From positions 1 to 64,000 of the forward strand of contig NZ_WNDO01000002.1 of assembly GCF_009912395.1 (NCBI RefSeq): DNA of 64,000 nucleotides. The letters are read 5' to 3'. The notes under the pieces are model-generated. The model did no database searches, was not told the DNA's origin, and was given only the letters and a program-made list of their open reading frames with translations. A program made the translations under genes and the position numbers. Below, one piece after another: positions 17,761-27,599 of this stretch. Within the stretch, counting starts at the first letter, position 1. Every line of letters begins with the position of its first letter. Source of the stretch: Luteibacter sp. (GTDB taxonomy: Bacteria; Pseudomonadota; Gammaproteobacteria; Xanthomonadales; Rhodanobacteraceae).

Positions 17761-18816
17761 ATGCGCATCGTGTTGATCGCCCTCGTCGCCCTGCTGGCCG
17801 GATGCCGTTCGCTCGGCTATTACGCGCACGTCGCGCATGGGCAGGCGTCGCTCGTCGTCCATCGTCGCGCCATCGACACGGTGGTGGCCGATCCGAAAAC
17901 GCCCGACGCCACCCGACGCAAGCTCGAGCTCGCCCGCGAAGCGCGGCGGTTCGCCTCGGATCGCCTCGACCTGCCGGACAACCGCAGCTACACCTATTTC
18001 GTCGCGCTGGATCGGCCCTGGGTGGCGTGGAATGTCTTCGCGACCCCGGAGTTGTCGATCTCCGCCGTCACCCATTGCTTCCCCATCGCAGGATGCGTCG
18101 CCTACCGCGGTTACTTCCGCAAGGACCTCGCCGACCGCGAGGCCGCGCGCGAACGTTCGCTCGGCCACGACGTGTCCATCGGCGAGGTGCCTGCCTATTC
18201 CACGCTGGGCTGGTTCGCCGACCCCGTGCTGAGCAGCATGCTGCGCTGGGACGACGACACGCTGGCCGGCACGATCTTCCACGAACTGGCCCACCAGAAG
18301 ATCTACGTGAAGAACGACTCGGCGTTCAACGAGTCCTACGCCACCTTCGTCGAGCACGAGGGCGTGCGCGAATGGCGCGCGTCGAAGGGGCTTCCGGCAC
18401 CCAACGACAAGGGCGATGCCCTGGAGCGCGACTTCACCACCCAGGTGCTCGCCTTGCGTGATCGTCTGAAGGCCATCTACGCGGGGCAGGGCGACGATGC
18501 GGCGAAGCGCGTTGCCAAGGCGGAGGAATTCGAGGACTTCCGCGGCCGATACCTCACCTGGCGCGACGGCCCCGCCGGCGGCGATCGCCGCTACGATCGC
18601 TGGATGTCGAGGCCGCTGAACAACGCGCGCCTGCTGCCGTTCGGGCTCTACGACGGCTGGACGGCGTCCTTCGCGACCTTGTTCGCCGAATCGGGACGGC
18701 AGTGGCCGGTATTCTTCGCGGCGGTGCGGCGCCTCGCCGATATGGCGCCGGAGCCACGGAATCGCGAACTGGAGCGGCTTCGCAACGCTGCGAATACCCA
18801 GGAAGTCAAGGGCTGA
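17761..18816 (+). CDS. Predicted aminopeptidase (COG4324), lipoprotein
   Basis: This is a 351-residue protein. The start at 17761 gives a lipoprotein signal with lipobox ALLAGC; an ATG at 17740 would add seven residues from a palindromic stretch and is less likely. The zinc motif TIFHELAHQKIYVKND is at about residues 175-190, with a downstream glutamate in NESYATFVEHEG. The family is described as putative aminopeptidases, though substrates are poorly known. It stands alone. Confidence 0.85.
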   Translation: MRIVLIALVALLAGCRSLGYYAHVAHGQASLVVHRRAIDTVVADPKTPDATRRKLELAREARRFASDRLDLPDNRSYTYFVALDRPWVAWNVFATPELSISAVTHCFPIAGCVAYRGYFRKDLADREAARERSLGHDVSIGEVPAYSTLGWFADPVLSSMLRWDDDTLAGTIFHELAHQKIYVKNDSAFNESYATFVEHEGVREWRASKGLPAPNDKGDALERDFTTQVLALRDRLKAIYAGQGDDAAKRVAKAEEFEDFRGRYLTWRDGPAGGDRRYDRWMSRPLNNARLLPFGLYDGWTASFATLFAESGRQWPVFFAAVRRLADMAPEPRNRELERLRNAANTQEVKG

Positions 18817-18919
18817 CGCCGCATCGTCGTTCACCTGGGGGAACACAGCGTTCGACGGCACCCCTTTCCTGGGTCGATGAGCGTTGTATCGTGAACCATT
18901 GCACTGGCAAGGTTCCATC

Positions 18920-20188
18920 ATGTCCCTGGTTCAATCCTGGTTGCGCATACGCTTCTGGAAACGAGTGGCCGCCGGTTTCGTGCTCGGCGCGCTTGTCGGC
19001 TGGTTGGTCGGCCCGCAGGCGGCGGAGTGGTTCGGTCCGCTCGGCACGCTGTACGTCACGCTCATCAAGATGATCGCGGTGCCGCTGGTGTTCTTCGCGG
19101 TGCTGCACAGCGTTTCCAGCCTGCATGGGGTGAAGGACGTCGCGGCCCTGGGCTCGCGTACTTTCCTCTGGTTCGCCGCCACGGCGACGCTGGCCGTGCT
19201 GGTTGGCCTGCTCGTGGCCCACGTCACCCAGCCGGGACTGGGCGTGCAGGGCCTGACCGCACCGGTCGACTGGAAGCCGCGCGAGGTGCCCGAGCCGGTG
19301 AAGGTGTTGCTCGATATCGTGCCCGCCAACCCGTTCAAGGCGCTTTCCGAAGGCAAGATCCTCCAGGTGATCTTCTTCGCCGGGCTGCTGGGTCTGGCGC
19401 TGGTGAAGATCGGCGAGAAGTCCGCACGCCTGCGTGCGCTCGCCAACGAAGCCAACGACGGCATGATCCAGGTCACCCGGTTCGTACTGGAAGTGACGCC
19501 GATCGGTACCTTCGGCCTCATCGCCGCCCTGGTCGGCAGCTACGGTTTCGAGAAGCTGCTTCCGCTGGCGGCCTTCGTCGGTGCGCTCTATCTCGCCTGC
19601 GTGTTGCAGATCGTCTTCGTCTACGGCGGCCTGTTGCTATCGCACGGCCTCAACCCGTGGAAGTTCTTCCGCGCGGCCTTCCCCGCGATGCAGGTGGCCT
19701 TCACCTCGTCGTCGAGCTTCGCCGCGATGCCGATCGCGTTGCGCAGCGTGGTGCGCAACCTGGGCGTGAAGGAGGAATACGCCGCCTTCGCCGTGCCGTT
19801 GGGCGCGAGCATCAAGATGGACGGTTGCGGCGCGATCTATCCGGCGATTTCGTCGGTGTTCGTGGCGCAGTATTTCCATATCGACCTGCAACCCGCGCAG
19901 TACCTGATCATCCTGCTGGCCTCGGTGCTGGGCTCGTTCGGCACCGCCGGCGTGCCGGGCACCGCGACGGTGATGGTGACCCTGGTACTCAGCTCGGCGG
20001 GTCTGCCGCTGGAAGGCATCGGCTACCTCGTCGCCATCGACCGCATCCTCGACATGATGCGCACCATGACCAACGTGACCGGCCAGATGGTCGTGCCCGT
20101 GCTGGTCGCCCGTGAGCGCGGCATCCTCGACATGTCCATCTATAATCGCGCCTCGAGCGAGCTGGTGGCCGAGCCCGACGCCCTGTAA
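18920..20188 (+). CDS. Dicarboxylate/glutamate:cation symporter
   Basis: This is a 422-residue protein of the DAACS family (GltP/DctA). It has about eight helices and two hairpins. The serine-rich hairpin TSSSSFAAMPIAL, the motif INMDG-like KMDGCGAIYPA, and the second hairpin GSFGTAGVPGTATVMV are clear. Helix 8 has the DRILDMMRTMTNVTG substrate-binding segment; the arginine after MM suits acidic substrates such as glutamate or C4-dicarboxylates. The start at 18920 matches the usual N-terminus. Confidence 0.92.
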   Translation: MSLVQSWLRIRFWKRVAAGFVLGALVGWLVGPQAAEWFGPLGTLYVTLIKMIAVPLVFFAVLHSVSSLHGVKDVAALGSRTFLWFAATATLAVLVGLLVAHVTQPGLGVQGLTAPVDWKPREVPEPVKVLLDIVPANPFKALSEGKILQVIFFAGLLGLALVKIGEKSARLRALANEANDGMIQVTRFVLEVTPIGTFGLIAALVGSYGFEKLLPLAAFVGALYLACVLQIVFVYGGLLLSHGLNPWKFFRAAFPAMQVAFTSSSSFAAMPIALRSVVRNLGVKEEYAAFAVPLGASIKMDGCGAIYPAISSVFVAQYFHIDLQPAQYLIILLASVLGSFGTAGVPGTATVMVTLVLSSAGLPLEGIGYLVAIDRILDMMRTMTNVTGQMVVPVLVARERGILDMSIYNRASSELVAEPDAL

Positions 20189-20227
20189 CGCACGTGCGCG
20201 CGAATCCTCAGATGATTCCCGCGCGCC

Positions 20228-20381
20228 TGTAGGAGCGCACTTGTGCGCGAACCCTCAGGGTTTCCCATGGCGAATGAGGCCTTGTGATGATCCTGCGAGC
20301 TTTAAAGCCTCGCCCCGATCACTGCAAAGCCTCATTCGTTCAATGATGTGTTGAGGGTTCGCGCACAAGTGCGCTCCTACA
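20228..20381. repeat. Nested REP-type composite palindrome
   Basis: The outer arms are a variant REP unit, TGTAGGAGCGCACTTGTGCG and its complement, about 110 bp apart. Inside lie further inverted repeats: CGAATGAGGC with GCCTCATTCG, GTGAT with ATCAC, and a central GAGCTTTAAAGCCTC. The whole 154 bp can fold as one long stepped hairpin. It separates two convergent genes. Confidence 0.85.
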
Positions 20382-20403
20382 ACAACAGCCGGTGGTTCGA
20401 GGG

Positions 20404-21207
20404 TCAGGGCTTCGCCTTTCGGCCCGACATGTGCTTCAGGTAGGCCACGAGGTCGTCCAGATCCGCGTCGGATAGCACGTCCGCACGGAACGCAGGCATC
20501 TTCGCCTGCGGCCAGTGGCGCAAATCCTGCGGATTACGAACCAGCTTGCGCAGATAGCCCGCCTGAAGGTACTCGGTGGGGCTGTACGGGATGTTGAGAT
20601 CCGGCCCCACCTTCGCGTCGCCCTGGCCGTTGAGCGTATGGCAGGTGATGCAGTTGCGCTGGAACACGGCAAAACCGTGCTTCACCTTCGCGCTGGCGTT
20701 CGCCGCCGGATTCATCGCAGGAAACCGTTCGGCGGGGCCGGGCATCACCTTCACCGTGCCGATCTGGTACGGCTACTGTTCCGGTCCGATGTTGCCGGCT
20801 TGCGGATGCAGCCACACGAGGTAGAACGGCCCAGCGCCATGGTCCTTGCCTTCGAGTTGCGGCCAGTGCGCGTCCGCAGGTTCCACGGCCAGCCACGCTT
20901 CGGCGCCGTGCCCGTCGAGGATCAGCGCAGCGGGAATGTCGGCGGCAAAACCGTCTTCCGCGACGAATTGCAGGTTCGCGTCGGCGGGGATGCCTTGCAG
21001 CAGGGCCTTCATCGGCACGGCGCGGTAGGTGCGGTCCTGGTGGTAGGACACGTCGCCGGTCACGTGGATATCCCGCGCGTCAGGGCGCTTCAACAACTGC
21101 TCCGTGGTCAGCGCCTGGGGGCCGTGGCCGGCGTCGATGGTGAGGGTGGCGGCATCGGCGACGCCGGTGCAGCACAGGGCGAGGAAAAGGGCGGTCAGGG
21201 CGCGCAT
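20404..21207 (-). pseudogene. Exported c-type cytochrome fused to an oxidoreductase-like domain, amber codon 145
   Basis: The start at 21207 gives a signal peptide ([18 protein letters not shown]). An N-terminal domain of about 125 residues resembles the molybdopterin-oxidoreductase fold used in electron-transfer proteins. At 20773-20775 a TAG interrupts GPEQ-stop-PYQIGTVKV. The same frame then runs on through the haem motif CITCH (NCITCHTLNGQGDAKVGPDL) and a methionine-ligand region to the stop at 20404. The stop separates the domains, so the truncated product lacks haem. The original residue was probably Trp or Gln (TGG or CAG). Confidence 0.85.
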
Positions 21208-21312
21208 TTCACGGTTCCTTCGTTGTCTGGCGGGTGACGGCATGTCGCGTTACCCTCGATTATCTTCCCGGCGCCCCCATGTGGGAATGCCGACACGTTC
21301 ACGGATTCCGTC

Positions 21313-21696
21313 ATGGCCGATACCACCGTACCCGAGTTCTTCGAGCGCTTCCCGATGCCTCGGATCGCCAGCGCCGGGCTCGACGCCGACCTTGCGGCCG
21401 ACGACAACCGTCTCGTCATCCTGTTCCTCTGGGGGCGCGACTGCCCCAACTGCGACATCGCCAAGCGACAGATCCTGCTGACCCCCGAGCGCTTCGGGTG
21501 GCCCGAAGTACGCTGGCTCAACGACAACGTCTACGACGACCCCGCGATGGCCACGCGCTTCGGCTTGCATGGCATCCCCGCGTTCTTCGTGTTCCATCGC
21601 GGCAAGAAGCTCGGCAAGATCACGCCGTGGCCCGGCACCGACCGTTTCGTCGAGGCCATCGACAAGCAGATCCAGCTCACGGGCGCCAGCGCATGA
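21313..21696 (+). CDS. Thioredoxin-like protein with CPNC motif
   Basis: This is a 127-residue cytoplasmic thioredoxin-fold protein. The redox site is [14 protein letters not shown] at about residues 40-53, and the cis-proline loop is [13 protein letters not shown] differs from the classic CGPC, so the redox potential may differ. The stop overlaps the pncB start by 4 bp, which ties its expression to NAD salvage; the functional link is unclear. Confidence 0.85.
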   Translation: MADTTVPEFFERFPMPRIASAGLDADLAADDNRLVILFLWGRDCPNCDIAKRQILLTPERFGWPEVRWLNDNVYDDPAMATRFGLHGIPAFFVFHRGKKLGKITPWPGTDRFVEAIDKQIQLTGASA

Positions 21697-22874
21697 TTAT
21701 CCAGTCGTTGCTCGATACCGACTTGTACAAATTCACCATGATGCAGGTGGTGTTGCACCAGTACCCGGCGGCACAGGTGGAATACCGCTTCCGTTGTCGC
21801 ACGAAGGGCGTCGACCTGGTGCCGCTGATCGGACGCATTCGCGAGGAGCTGGATCACCTATGCTCGCTGCGCTTCACCGACGACGAGCTGGCCTACCTGC
21901 GCGGCATGCGTTTCATCGACAGCGATTTCGTGGACTTCCTCGGCTTGTTCCAGCTCAACGCCAAGTACGTCACGGTGGCGCCATCGCCGACGACGGCAGG
22001 TGAGATCGAACTGGTGATCTCCGGGCCCTGGCTGCACACGATCATGTTCGAGGTGCCGCTGCTTGCCATCATCAACGAGCTGTATTTCCGTGCCGCGCAC
22101 CCTGGCCTGTCGATGGACGAGGGCAGGGCGCGCCTGCGGACGAAGACTGCCTTGCTTCGCGATACGCCGGGATACGGCAAGGTCCGCATCGCCGACTACG
22201 GCACGCGTCGTCGCTTTTCGCGCGAATGGCACGAAGAGGCCCTGGGCATCATGGCGACGGAGTGGGGCACGCAGCTGGCCGGCACCAGCAACGTATGGCT
22301 CGCCAAGCGCAAAGGGTTGCTGCCCATCGGCAGCATGGCCCACGAGTACTTGCAGGCGTTCCAGTCGCTGGGGCCGCGCCTGCGCGATTCGCAGACGGCG
22401 GCGCTGGAGGCGTGGGCGCGCGAATATCGCGGCGACCTAGGCATCGCGCTCTCCGATGTCTACGGACTGGATGCCTTCCTGCGCGATTTCGATATGTATT
22501 TCTGCAAGCTTTTCGACGGTGCTCGCCACGACTCCGGCGATCCGTTTATCTGGGGCGACCGCGTGCTGGCGCACTACGAGGCCAATCGCGTCGATCCGCG
22601 CTCGAAGACGCTGGTGTTCAGCGACAGCCTCACGATCCCTAAGGTAATGGAGCTGTACAAGCACTTCGAAGGTCGCTGCAACCTGTCCTTCGGTGTCGGC
22701 ACCAACCTCACCAACGACGTGGGGCCGAAGGCGCTCAACATCGTCATCAAGATGACCCGCTGCAACGGGCAGCCGGTGGCGAAGCTTTCGGATTCGCCGG
22801 GTAAGAGCATGTGCGACGACCCGGAGTACATCGGGTATCTGCGCAGGGTGTTCGATCTGCCTGCGGCTGCCTGA
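21693..22874 (+). CDS. pncB: Nicotinate phosphoribosyltransferase
   Basis: This 393-residue enzyme joins nicotinate to PRPP with ATP hydrolysis in the Preiss-Handler branch of NAD salvage. It starts with [20 protein letters not shown], the conserved NAPRTase N-terminus. The active-site region [17 protein letters not shown] contains the phosphorylated histidine, and [17 protein letters not shown] and [14 protein letters not shown] form the phosphate-binding parts. The ATG at 21693 is chosen because it gives the family N-terminus and overlaps the previous stop. Confidence 0.96.
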   Translation: MIIQSLLDTDLYKFTMMQVVLHQYPAAQVEYRFRCRTKGVDLVPLIGRIREELDHLCSLRFTDDELAYLRGMRFIDSDFVDFLGLFQLNAKYVTVAPSPTTAGEIELVISGPWLHTIMFEVPLLAIINELYFRAAHPGLSMDEGRARLRTKTALLRDTPGYGKVRIADYGTRRRFSREWHEEALGIMATEWGTQLAGTSNVWLAKRKGLLPIGSMAHEYLQAFQSLGPRLRDSQTAALEAWAREYRGDLGIALSDVYGLDAFLRDFDMYFCKLFDGARHDSGDPFIWGDRVLAHYEANRVDPRSKTLVFSDSLTIPKVMELYKHFEGRCNLSFGVGTNLTNDVGPKALNIVIKMTRCNGQPVAKLSDSPGKSMCDDPEYIGYLRRVFDLPAAA

Positions 22875-22881
22875 GGGTTTT

Positions 22882-22949
22882 TGTAGGAGCGCGCTTGCGC
22901 GCGATGGGGCTGGTCGCAAGCCCCCATCGCGCGCAAGCGCGCTCCTACA
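22882..22949. repeat. REP-like palindrome pair
   Basis: Inverted TGTAGGAGCGCGCTTGCGCG units with a short spacer lie between the convergent ends of pncB and metQ, where the hairpin can act on transcripts from both sides. Confidence 0.88.
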
Positions 22950-22955
22950 GGTAGA

Positions 22956-23762
22956 TCAGAAGGCGGGCAGCACCGCGCCGCCGTAATTCTTCTCGATGAA
23001 GGCCTTCACTTCCGGCGAGGTCAGCGCCTTGGCGAGCTTCTGGATGCGCGGGTCGTCCTTGTTGTCCGCACGGGTCACCAGGAAGTTCACGTACGGCGAA
23101 TCCTTGTCCTCGATAAGCAGCGCGTCCTTCGTCGGGTTGAGCTTGGCGGTGAGGGCGTAGTTGGTGTTGATCAGGGCCAGGTCCACCTCGCCGAGCACGC
23201 GCGGCAGCATGGCGGCTTCCAGCTCGCGGAACTTGAGGTTCTTCGGGTTGCTGGCGACGTCCTTCAGCGTGGCGAGACGGTCGTTCGGGTTTTTCAGCGT
23301 GATCAGCCCGTGCTTGGCGAGCAGCAGCAGCGCGCGGCTGTTGTTGCTGGGATCGTTCGGGATCACGACATCGGCGCCGTCCGGCAACTGGTCGATCGAG
23401 GTGTACTTGCGCGAATAGGCGCCGAACGGCTCGATATGCACGCCCACTACCTTCACCAGGTGCGTGCCGCGCTCCTTGTTGAAGGCGTCGAGGTAGGGCT
23501 CGGTCTGGAAGAAGTTCGCGTCGATCTGCTTCTGGTCCACCTGCATGTTCGGCTGGACATAGTCGGTGAACACCTTGATCTCCAGATCCACCCCTTCCTT
23601 GGCGAGCAGGGGCTTGATCTCCTTGAGGATCTCGGCGTGCGGCACCGGCGTGGCCGCCACGGTGAGCGAAGCTCCTGCGTCGGACTTGCCAGCGTCACCG
23701 CCCGAACAGCCCGCCAGCAGCAGGGCAAGGGAGGCGGCGAGGGGCAGGAGGAGCTTCTTCAT
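22956..23762 (-). CDS. metQ: Methionine-binding lipoprotein
   Basis: This is the 268-residue NlpA-family solute-binding protein of the D/L-methionine importer. The lipobox LLLAGC puts the lipidated cysteine at residue 19. Conserved segments are TPVPHAEILKEIKPLLAKEG, VDQKQIDANFFQTEPYLDAF and VIPNDPSNNSRALLLL. It is the last gene of metN-metI-metQ. Confidence 0.95.
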   Translation of the reverse strand: MKKLLLPLAASLALLLAGCSGGDAGKSDAGASLTVAATPVPHAEILKEIKPLLAKEGVDLEIKVFTDYVQPNMQVDQKQIDANFFQTEPYLDAFNKERGTHLVKVVGVHIEPFGAYSRKYTSIDQLPDGADVVIPNDPSNNSRALLLLAKHGLITLKNPNDRLATLKDVASNPKNLKFRELEAAMLPRVLGEVDLALINTNYALTAKLNPTKDALLIEDKDSPYVNFLVTRADNKDDPRIQKLAKALTSPEVKAFIEKNYGGAVLPAF

Positions 23763-23846
23763 GGCGGGACGTCCGTGGCGGAATGTTGCGGTGCGCCAGC
23801 ATAGACATCTATACCGCCGGATGCAAAAAGCATCCGGCGGGTGGAT

Positions 23847-24521
23847 TCAGCGACGGCTGTAGCGGGCCACGAGGCGATCGCCGAGCATCTGCAGCACCTG
23901 CACCAGCACCACCAGCAGCGCCACGGTGACCAGCATGTAGTCGGGCTTGTAGCCGTTGTAGCCGTATTGGTAGGCCAGCGCACCCAGGCCGCCGGCGCCG
24001 ACGATGCCGCCCATGGCGGTATAGCCGACCAGGGCCACGGCGGTGACCGTGGTGGCCGCGATCAGGCCCGGACGGGCTTCCGGCAGCAGCACGCGGGTGA
24101 CGATCTGGCCCGTGGTGGCGCCCATCGACTGGCTGGCCTCGATCACGCCGCGGTCCACTTCGCGCAGGGCGGTTTCCACGAGGCGGGCGAAGAACGGCGC
24201 CGCGCCGATCACCAGCGGCACGATGGCGCCGCGGATGCCGATGCTTACGCCCGTGATCACCTGGGTCACCGGGATGAGCAGGATCATCAGGATGATGAAA
24301 GGAATGGAACGCAGCACGTTCACCACCAGCGAGAGCACGCCATAGAGCTTCGGCTGCGCATGCAACTGGCCGCGCGCGGTGAGGAACAGCCAGATGCCTA
24401 GCGGCAGGCCCAGCGCGAGGGTGAACAGCAGCGAGCCACCAAGCATCAGCAGGGTGTCGAGGCAGGCGCGGGCGATTTCCGGCCAGTCGATATTGGGAAA
24501 CAGGGTCTGCATGAGGTTCAT
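23847..24521 (-). CDS. metI: Methionine ABC transporter permease
   Basis: This 224-residue membrane protein has five helices. The ABC coupling loop is [21 protein letters not shown] near residue 140, which contacts MetN. The family segment [17 protein letters not shown] is intact. It overlaps metN by 4 bp, and metQ follows after 84 bp. Confidence 0.95.
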   Translation of the reverse strand: MNLMQTLFPNIDWPEIARACLDTLLMLGGSLLFTLALGLPLGIWLFLTARGQLHAQPKLYGVLSLVVNVLRSIPFIILMILLIPVTQVITGVSIGIRGAIVPLVIGAAPFFARLVETALREVDRGVIEASQSMGATTGQIVTRVLLPEARPGLIAATTVTAVALVGYTAMGGIVGAGGLGALAYQYGYNGYKPDYMLVTVALLVVLVQVLQMLGDRLVARYSRR

Positions 24522-25522
24522 CGGGCCACTTCCTCGATGTCGACGCCGGCGTTGCGGATCTGGATGAGCGCGTCATGGAGGCGCTCACCGTGCATGGCCA
24601 GGGTGAGCTGGCCGTAAGGGGTGTCTTTGATGCGGTCGATGCGGCCGGACAGCAAGTTGTATTCGATACCGGTGTCGCGCACCACGCGGGCCAGCAATGG
24701 GGAGTACGTGGCCTCGCCCCGGAACGACAGGCGGAACAGGCGTCCCGGCACGCCCGGATACTCGGGGCCGCTGCCTTCGCGATGGTCGGCCTCGGCGACG
24801 AAGCGACGCGTCGTCTCGTGTTGCGGATGCAGGAACACATCGGCCACGGTGCCGAGCTCCACGACCCGTCCGGCGTCGAGCACGGCGACGCGATCGCAGA
24901 CGCGGCGGATCACGTCCATCTCGTGCGTGATGAGCACGATGGTGAGCCCCAGGCGGCGGTTGATGTCCGCCAGCAGTTCCAGCACCGACGCGGTCGTCTG
25001 CGGATCGAGCGCGCTGGTGGCCTCGTCGCAGAGCAGGATCGATGGGCGGCTGGCCAGTGCGCGCGCGATGCCCACGCGCTGCTTCTGGCCGCCGGACAAC
25101 TGGGCGGGATACTTGCGGGCGTGCGCCGAAAGGCCGACCAGGGCGAGCAGTTCGTCCACCCGGCGCTGGATCTCGTCTTCGCCGATGCCGCCCTGGAGAC
25201 GCAGGGGGAAGGCCACGTTGTCGGCCACCGTGCGCGAGGACAGCAGGTTGAAGTGCTGGAAGATCATGCCGATGCCCGCACGCAGGCGACGCAGTTCGGC
25301 GCCGTCGGCATGGGTGACATCGCGTCCGTCGATCAGCACCTGGCCGGACGTAGGGCGCTCAAGCAGGTTGATCAGGCGCAGCAGGGTCGATTTGCCGGCA
25401 CCCGAATGGCCGATGATGCCGAACACCTCGCCCTTGGCGATCTCCAGGTCGACAGGATGCAGGGCAGGGACGGGTGTCCCGTCCACGCGATAGGACTTGG
25501 AGGCGGCGGCGAAGCGGATCAC
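24518..25522 (-). CDS. metN: Methionine ABC transporter ATP-binding protein
   Basis: This is a 334-residue ATPase. Walker [10 protein letters not shown] is at 38-46, signature [15 protein letters not shown] at 142-156, Walker [13 protein letters not shown] at 162-173. The C-terminal NIL domain (residues about 255-334) binds methionine and inhibits transport when the cell is replete. The GTG at 25522 is the likely start, since it begins the family N-terminus [11 protein letters not shown]; the upstream ATG is out of frame. No SAM riboswitch was recognised upstream. Confidence 0.93.
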   Translation of the reverse strand: MIRFAAASKSYRVDGTPVPALHPVDLEIAKGEVFGIIGHSGAGKSTLLRLINLLERPTSGQVLIDGRDVTHADGAELRRLRAGIGMIFQHFNLLSSRTVADNVAFPLRLQGGIGEDEIQRRVDELLALVGLSAHARKYPAQLSGGQKQRVGIARALASRPSILLCDEATSALDPQTTASVLELLADINRRLGLTIVLITHEMDVIRRVCDRVAVLDAGRVVELGTVADVFLHPQHETTRRFVAEADHREGSGPEYPGVPGRLFRLSFRGEATYSPLLARVVRDTGIEYNLLSGRIDRIKDTPYGQLTLAMHGERLHDALIQIRNAGVDIEEVAR

Positions 25523-25630
25523 GGTTCGGGTCTTTTGGCCGGAAAGGCGTCCATGGTAGCCGAAGCGGGTCCATCGACGGCGGCGACCGGCGTAGACTGA
25601 GGGCCATCCCATGGACTGACGAGGACCCGC

Positions 25631-26113
25631 ATGACCACCATCTACGACTTCTCCGCCCGCGACATCGACGGCAACGAGCGCTCGCTGGCCGAATGGAAGG
25701 GCAAGGTGTTGCTGGTGGTCAACGTGGCTTCGAAATGCGGCTTCACGCCCCAGTACAAGGGCCTGGAGGAACTCCAGCGCTACTACGCCGCGCAGGGCTT
25801 CGACGTGCTCGGTTTCCCCTGCGACCAGTTCGGCCATCAGGAGCCGGGCGACGAGGCCGAGATCCGCAACTTCTGCTCGCTCACCTATGACGTGAGCTTT
25901 CCGATGTTCGCCAAGGTCGACGTCAACGGCGACAAGGCGCATCCGCTCTACAAGTGGCTGAAGTCCAGCAAGAAGGGCCTGCTGGGCACTGAGGGCATCA
26001 AGTGGAACTTCACCAAGTTCCTCGTGAACCGCGACGGCGACGTGGTGGAGCGTTATGCCCCGACGGATACGCCGGAGAAGATCGGGAAGGATCTGCCCCA
26101 GCTTCTGGGGTGA
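25631..26113 (+). CDS. Glutathione peroxidase family protein
   Basis: This is a 160-residue thiol peroxidase of the BtuE/Gpx type. The peroxidatic cysteine is in [16 protein letters not shown] near residue 36; the glutamine and tryptophan of the catalytic tetrad are in [13 protein letters not shown] and [10 protein letters not shown]. It reduces peroxides with glutathione or thioredoxin. Bacterial forms use cysteine in place of selenocysteine, as here. Confidence 0.93.
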   Translation: MTTIYDFSARDIDGNERSLAEWKGKVLLVVNVASKCGFTPQYKGLEELQRYYAAQGFDVLGFPCDQFGHQEPGDEAEIRNFCSLTYDVSFPMFAKVDVNGDKAHPLYKWLKSSKKGLLGTEGIKWNFTKFLVNRDGDVVERYAPTDTPEKIGKDLPQLLG

Positions 26114-26122
26114 GGTGTCGTG

Positions 26123-26176
26123 GATCGCGCGCAAGCGCGCTCCTACAAGAGCGCGTCTGAGCGCGCTTGCGCGCGA
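26123..26176. repeat. REP-like pair in inverted order
   Basis: Two REP bodies are present, but the order is reversed relative to other copies: CGCGCGCAAGCGCGCTCCTACA comes first and GAGCGCGCTTGCGCGCGA second, with a 12-bp spacer. The second copy has lost its GTAG head. It lies between two convergent genes. Confidence 0.8.
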
Positions 26177-26180
26177 CCCC

Positions 26181-27599
26181 TCAGAGCCGATCGCTGGCCT
26201 CCGCCAACATCACCGCCAAGGCATCCACCTCGGCAGACACCGGCGACGCACCCGCTGGCGCCCGGTAATTGTTCAACACGATGGCAAAGGCCAGTTTCTG
26301 CCCACTCTTCGTGGTGACGTAACCCGCCAGCACGTTGACGAAGCTCATGCTGCCCGTCTTCGCCTGCACATTGCCCGCCGCGGCGGTGTCGTTCATGCGA
26401 TGGGCCAGGGTGCCGTCCACGCCGGCCACCGGCAGTAGCCCTCGCCATAGCGCGGCCTGCGGTGACGCTTCCATCATTGCCAGCAGGCGTGTCAACGATG
26501 CCGCCGTCGTGAGGTCGTGCCGCGAGAGTCCCGTGCCTTACACCAGCATCGTCTCGGACGGCGCGATGCCGTGACCTTCCAGCCATGTGGACAAGGCCTG
26601 CGCCGCGCGGTCTTCCGCACGCGGCGCCGTCTGGTCCGTGGCCGCCAGCCCGGTCAGCAGGAACACGCTTTGTAGATAGAGGTTCTGCGAACGCTTGAGC
26701 CCGCTGCGGAGGATGTCGGCGATGGGTGGCGAGGGCACCGTACCCACGACGTCGCCGCTGGGCGGTGGCACCGGCCAGCGCAGGCTGCGAGCCTCGCCAT
26801 CGACGCGCACGCCTTGCCGTTCCAGAGCGGCCTGAAGCCGCCGGGCGGCGGTCAGGGCGGGATCGGGCAAGGACAGTGCCAGTCGCCGGGCCGGGGCACC
26901 TTGCGCCACGCCGCCCAGGATATGCACCGTGGCGCTGCCCGGTTCGCGATAGACCTGCAGGATGTCGGCCGGCTGTCCCGCCAGGGCGATCGCCGCGTCG
27001 TTCGGCGTGATGCGAACGCCTTGCGCGGAGATGTCCGCCACCATCGTGTTCTCGTCGATGTCGAGGGCGGCCGTGGACGCGCCGTAGTAGGCCTGCAGAT
27101 CGTCGACCTCCCAGCCGCTGCCATGCGGCGGACCGGTGAATGCGGTGTCGTCTCCCACGATGCCGCCATCGATGCGCTGGATGCCGTGCGCCACGACCTG
27201 GCTCGCGAGGGTGTCCGCCCAGTCGGTGCCGGCCAGTGTCGGATCGCCACGTCCGCGGAGCACGAGGGGCCCATGGAGCCGTCCGCGTGTCACGTTGCCG
27301 GATGCGACCGCATCGGTATGCGTCACCCCATCCAGGCCCAGCCGGTCGAGCGCGAAGGCGGCCGTATAGAGCTTGGCGGTGGAGGCCGGCAGCAGCAGGC
27401 GGCCGGCGTCGTGTTCGTAGACGGTGTGGCCGTCATCGAGCGAGACGACCTTGATACCCCACGAGGCGCCCGCGAAGCGGGGCTGGGCGAGTTGCTGGTC
27501 GATCCGTTCCGACAGCGCCGAGGCGTGGATGGGCAGGGCGCACAGCAGCGCCAGCAGCGCGACCGTGCCGCGGATGCGCGGGCTCCTCAGTGCAGCCAT
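26181..27599 (-). pseudogene. dacB: D-alanyl-D-alanine carboxypeptidase/endopeptidase (PBP4, S13), ochre codon 354
   Basis: PBP4-type enzymes trim peptidoglycan peptides in the periplasm. The signal peptide (LLALLCALPIHASA), the SxxK motif PASTAKLYTA and the SxN motif KRSQNLYLQS are present. At 26538-26540 the frame has TAA just before GTGLSRHDL, where the family has a [DN]G[ST]GLSR segment. The same frame then continues to the KTG motif VQAKTGSMSF and a normal C-terminus at 26181. Without readthrough the product lacks KTG and should be inactive. The 5' end overlaps the preceding hydratase gene by 13 bp. Confidence 0.87.

Noticed and set aside
17599-18921. 440-codon frame opposite the aminopeptidase
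   Set aside because: The plus-strand gene has a lipobox and HELAH motif; the opposite frame has neither start context nor motifs.
25523-25630. SAM or methionine riboswitch upstream of metN
   Set aside because: The gap to the divergent peroxidase gene is only about 110 bp and I saw no recognisable SAM riboswitch core.
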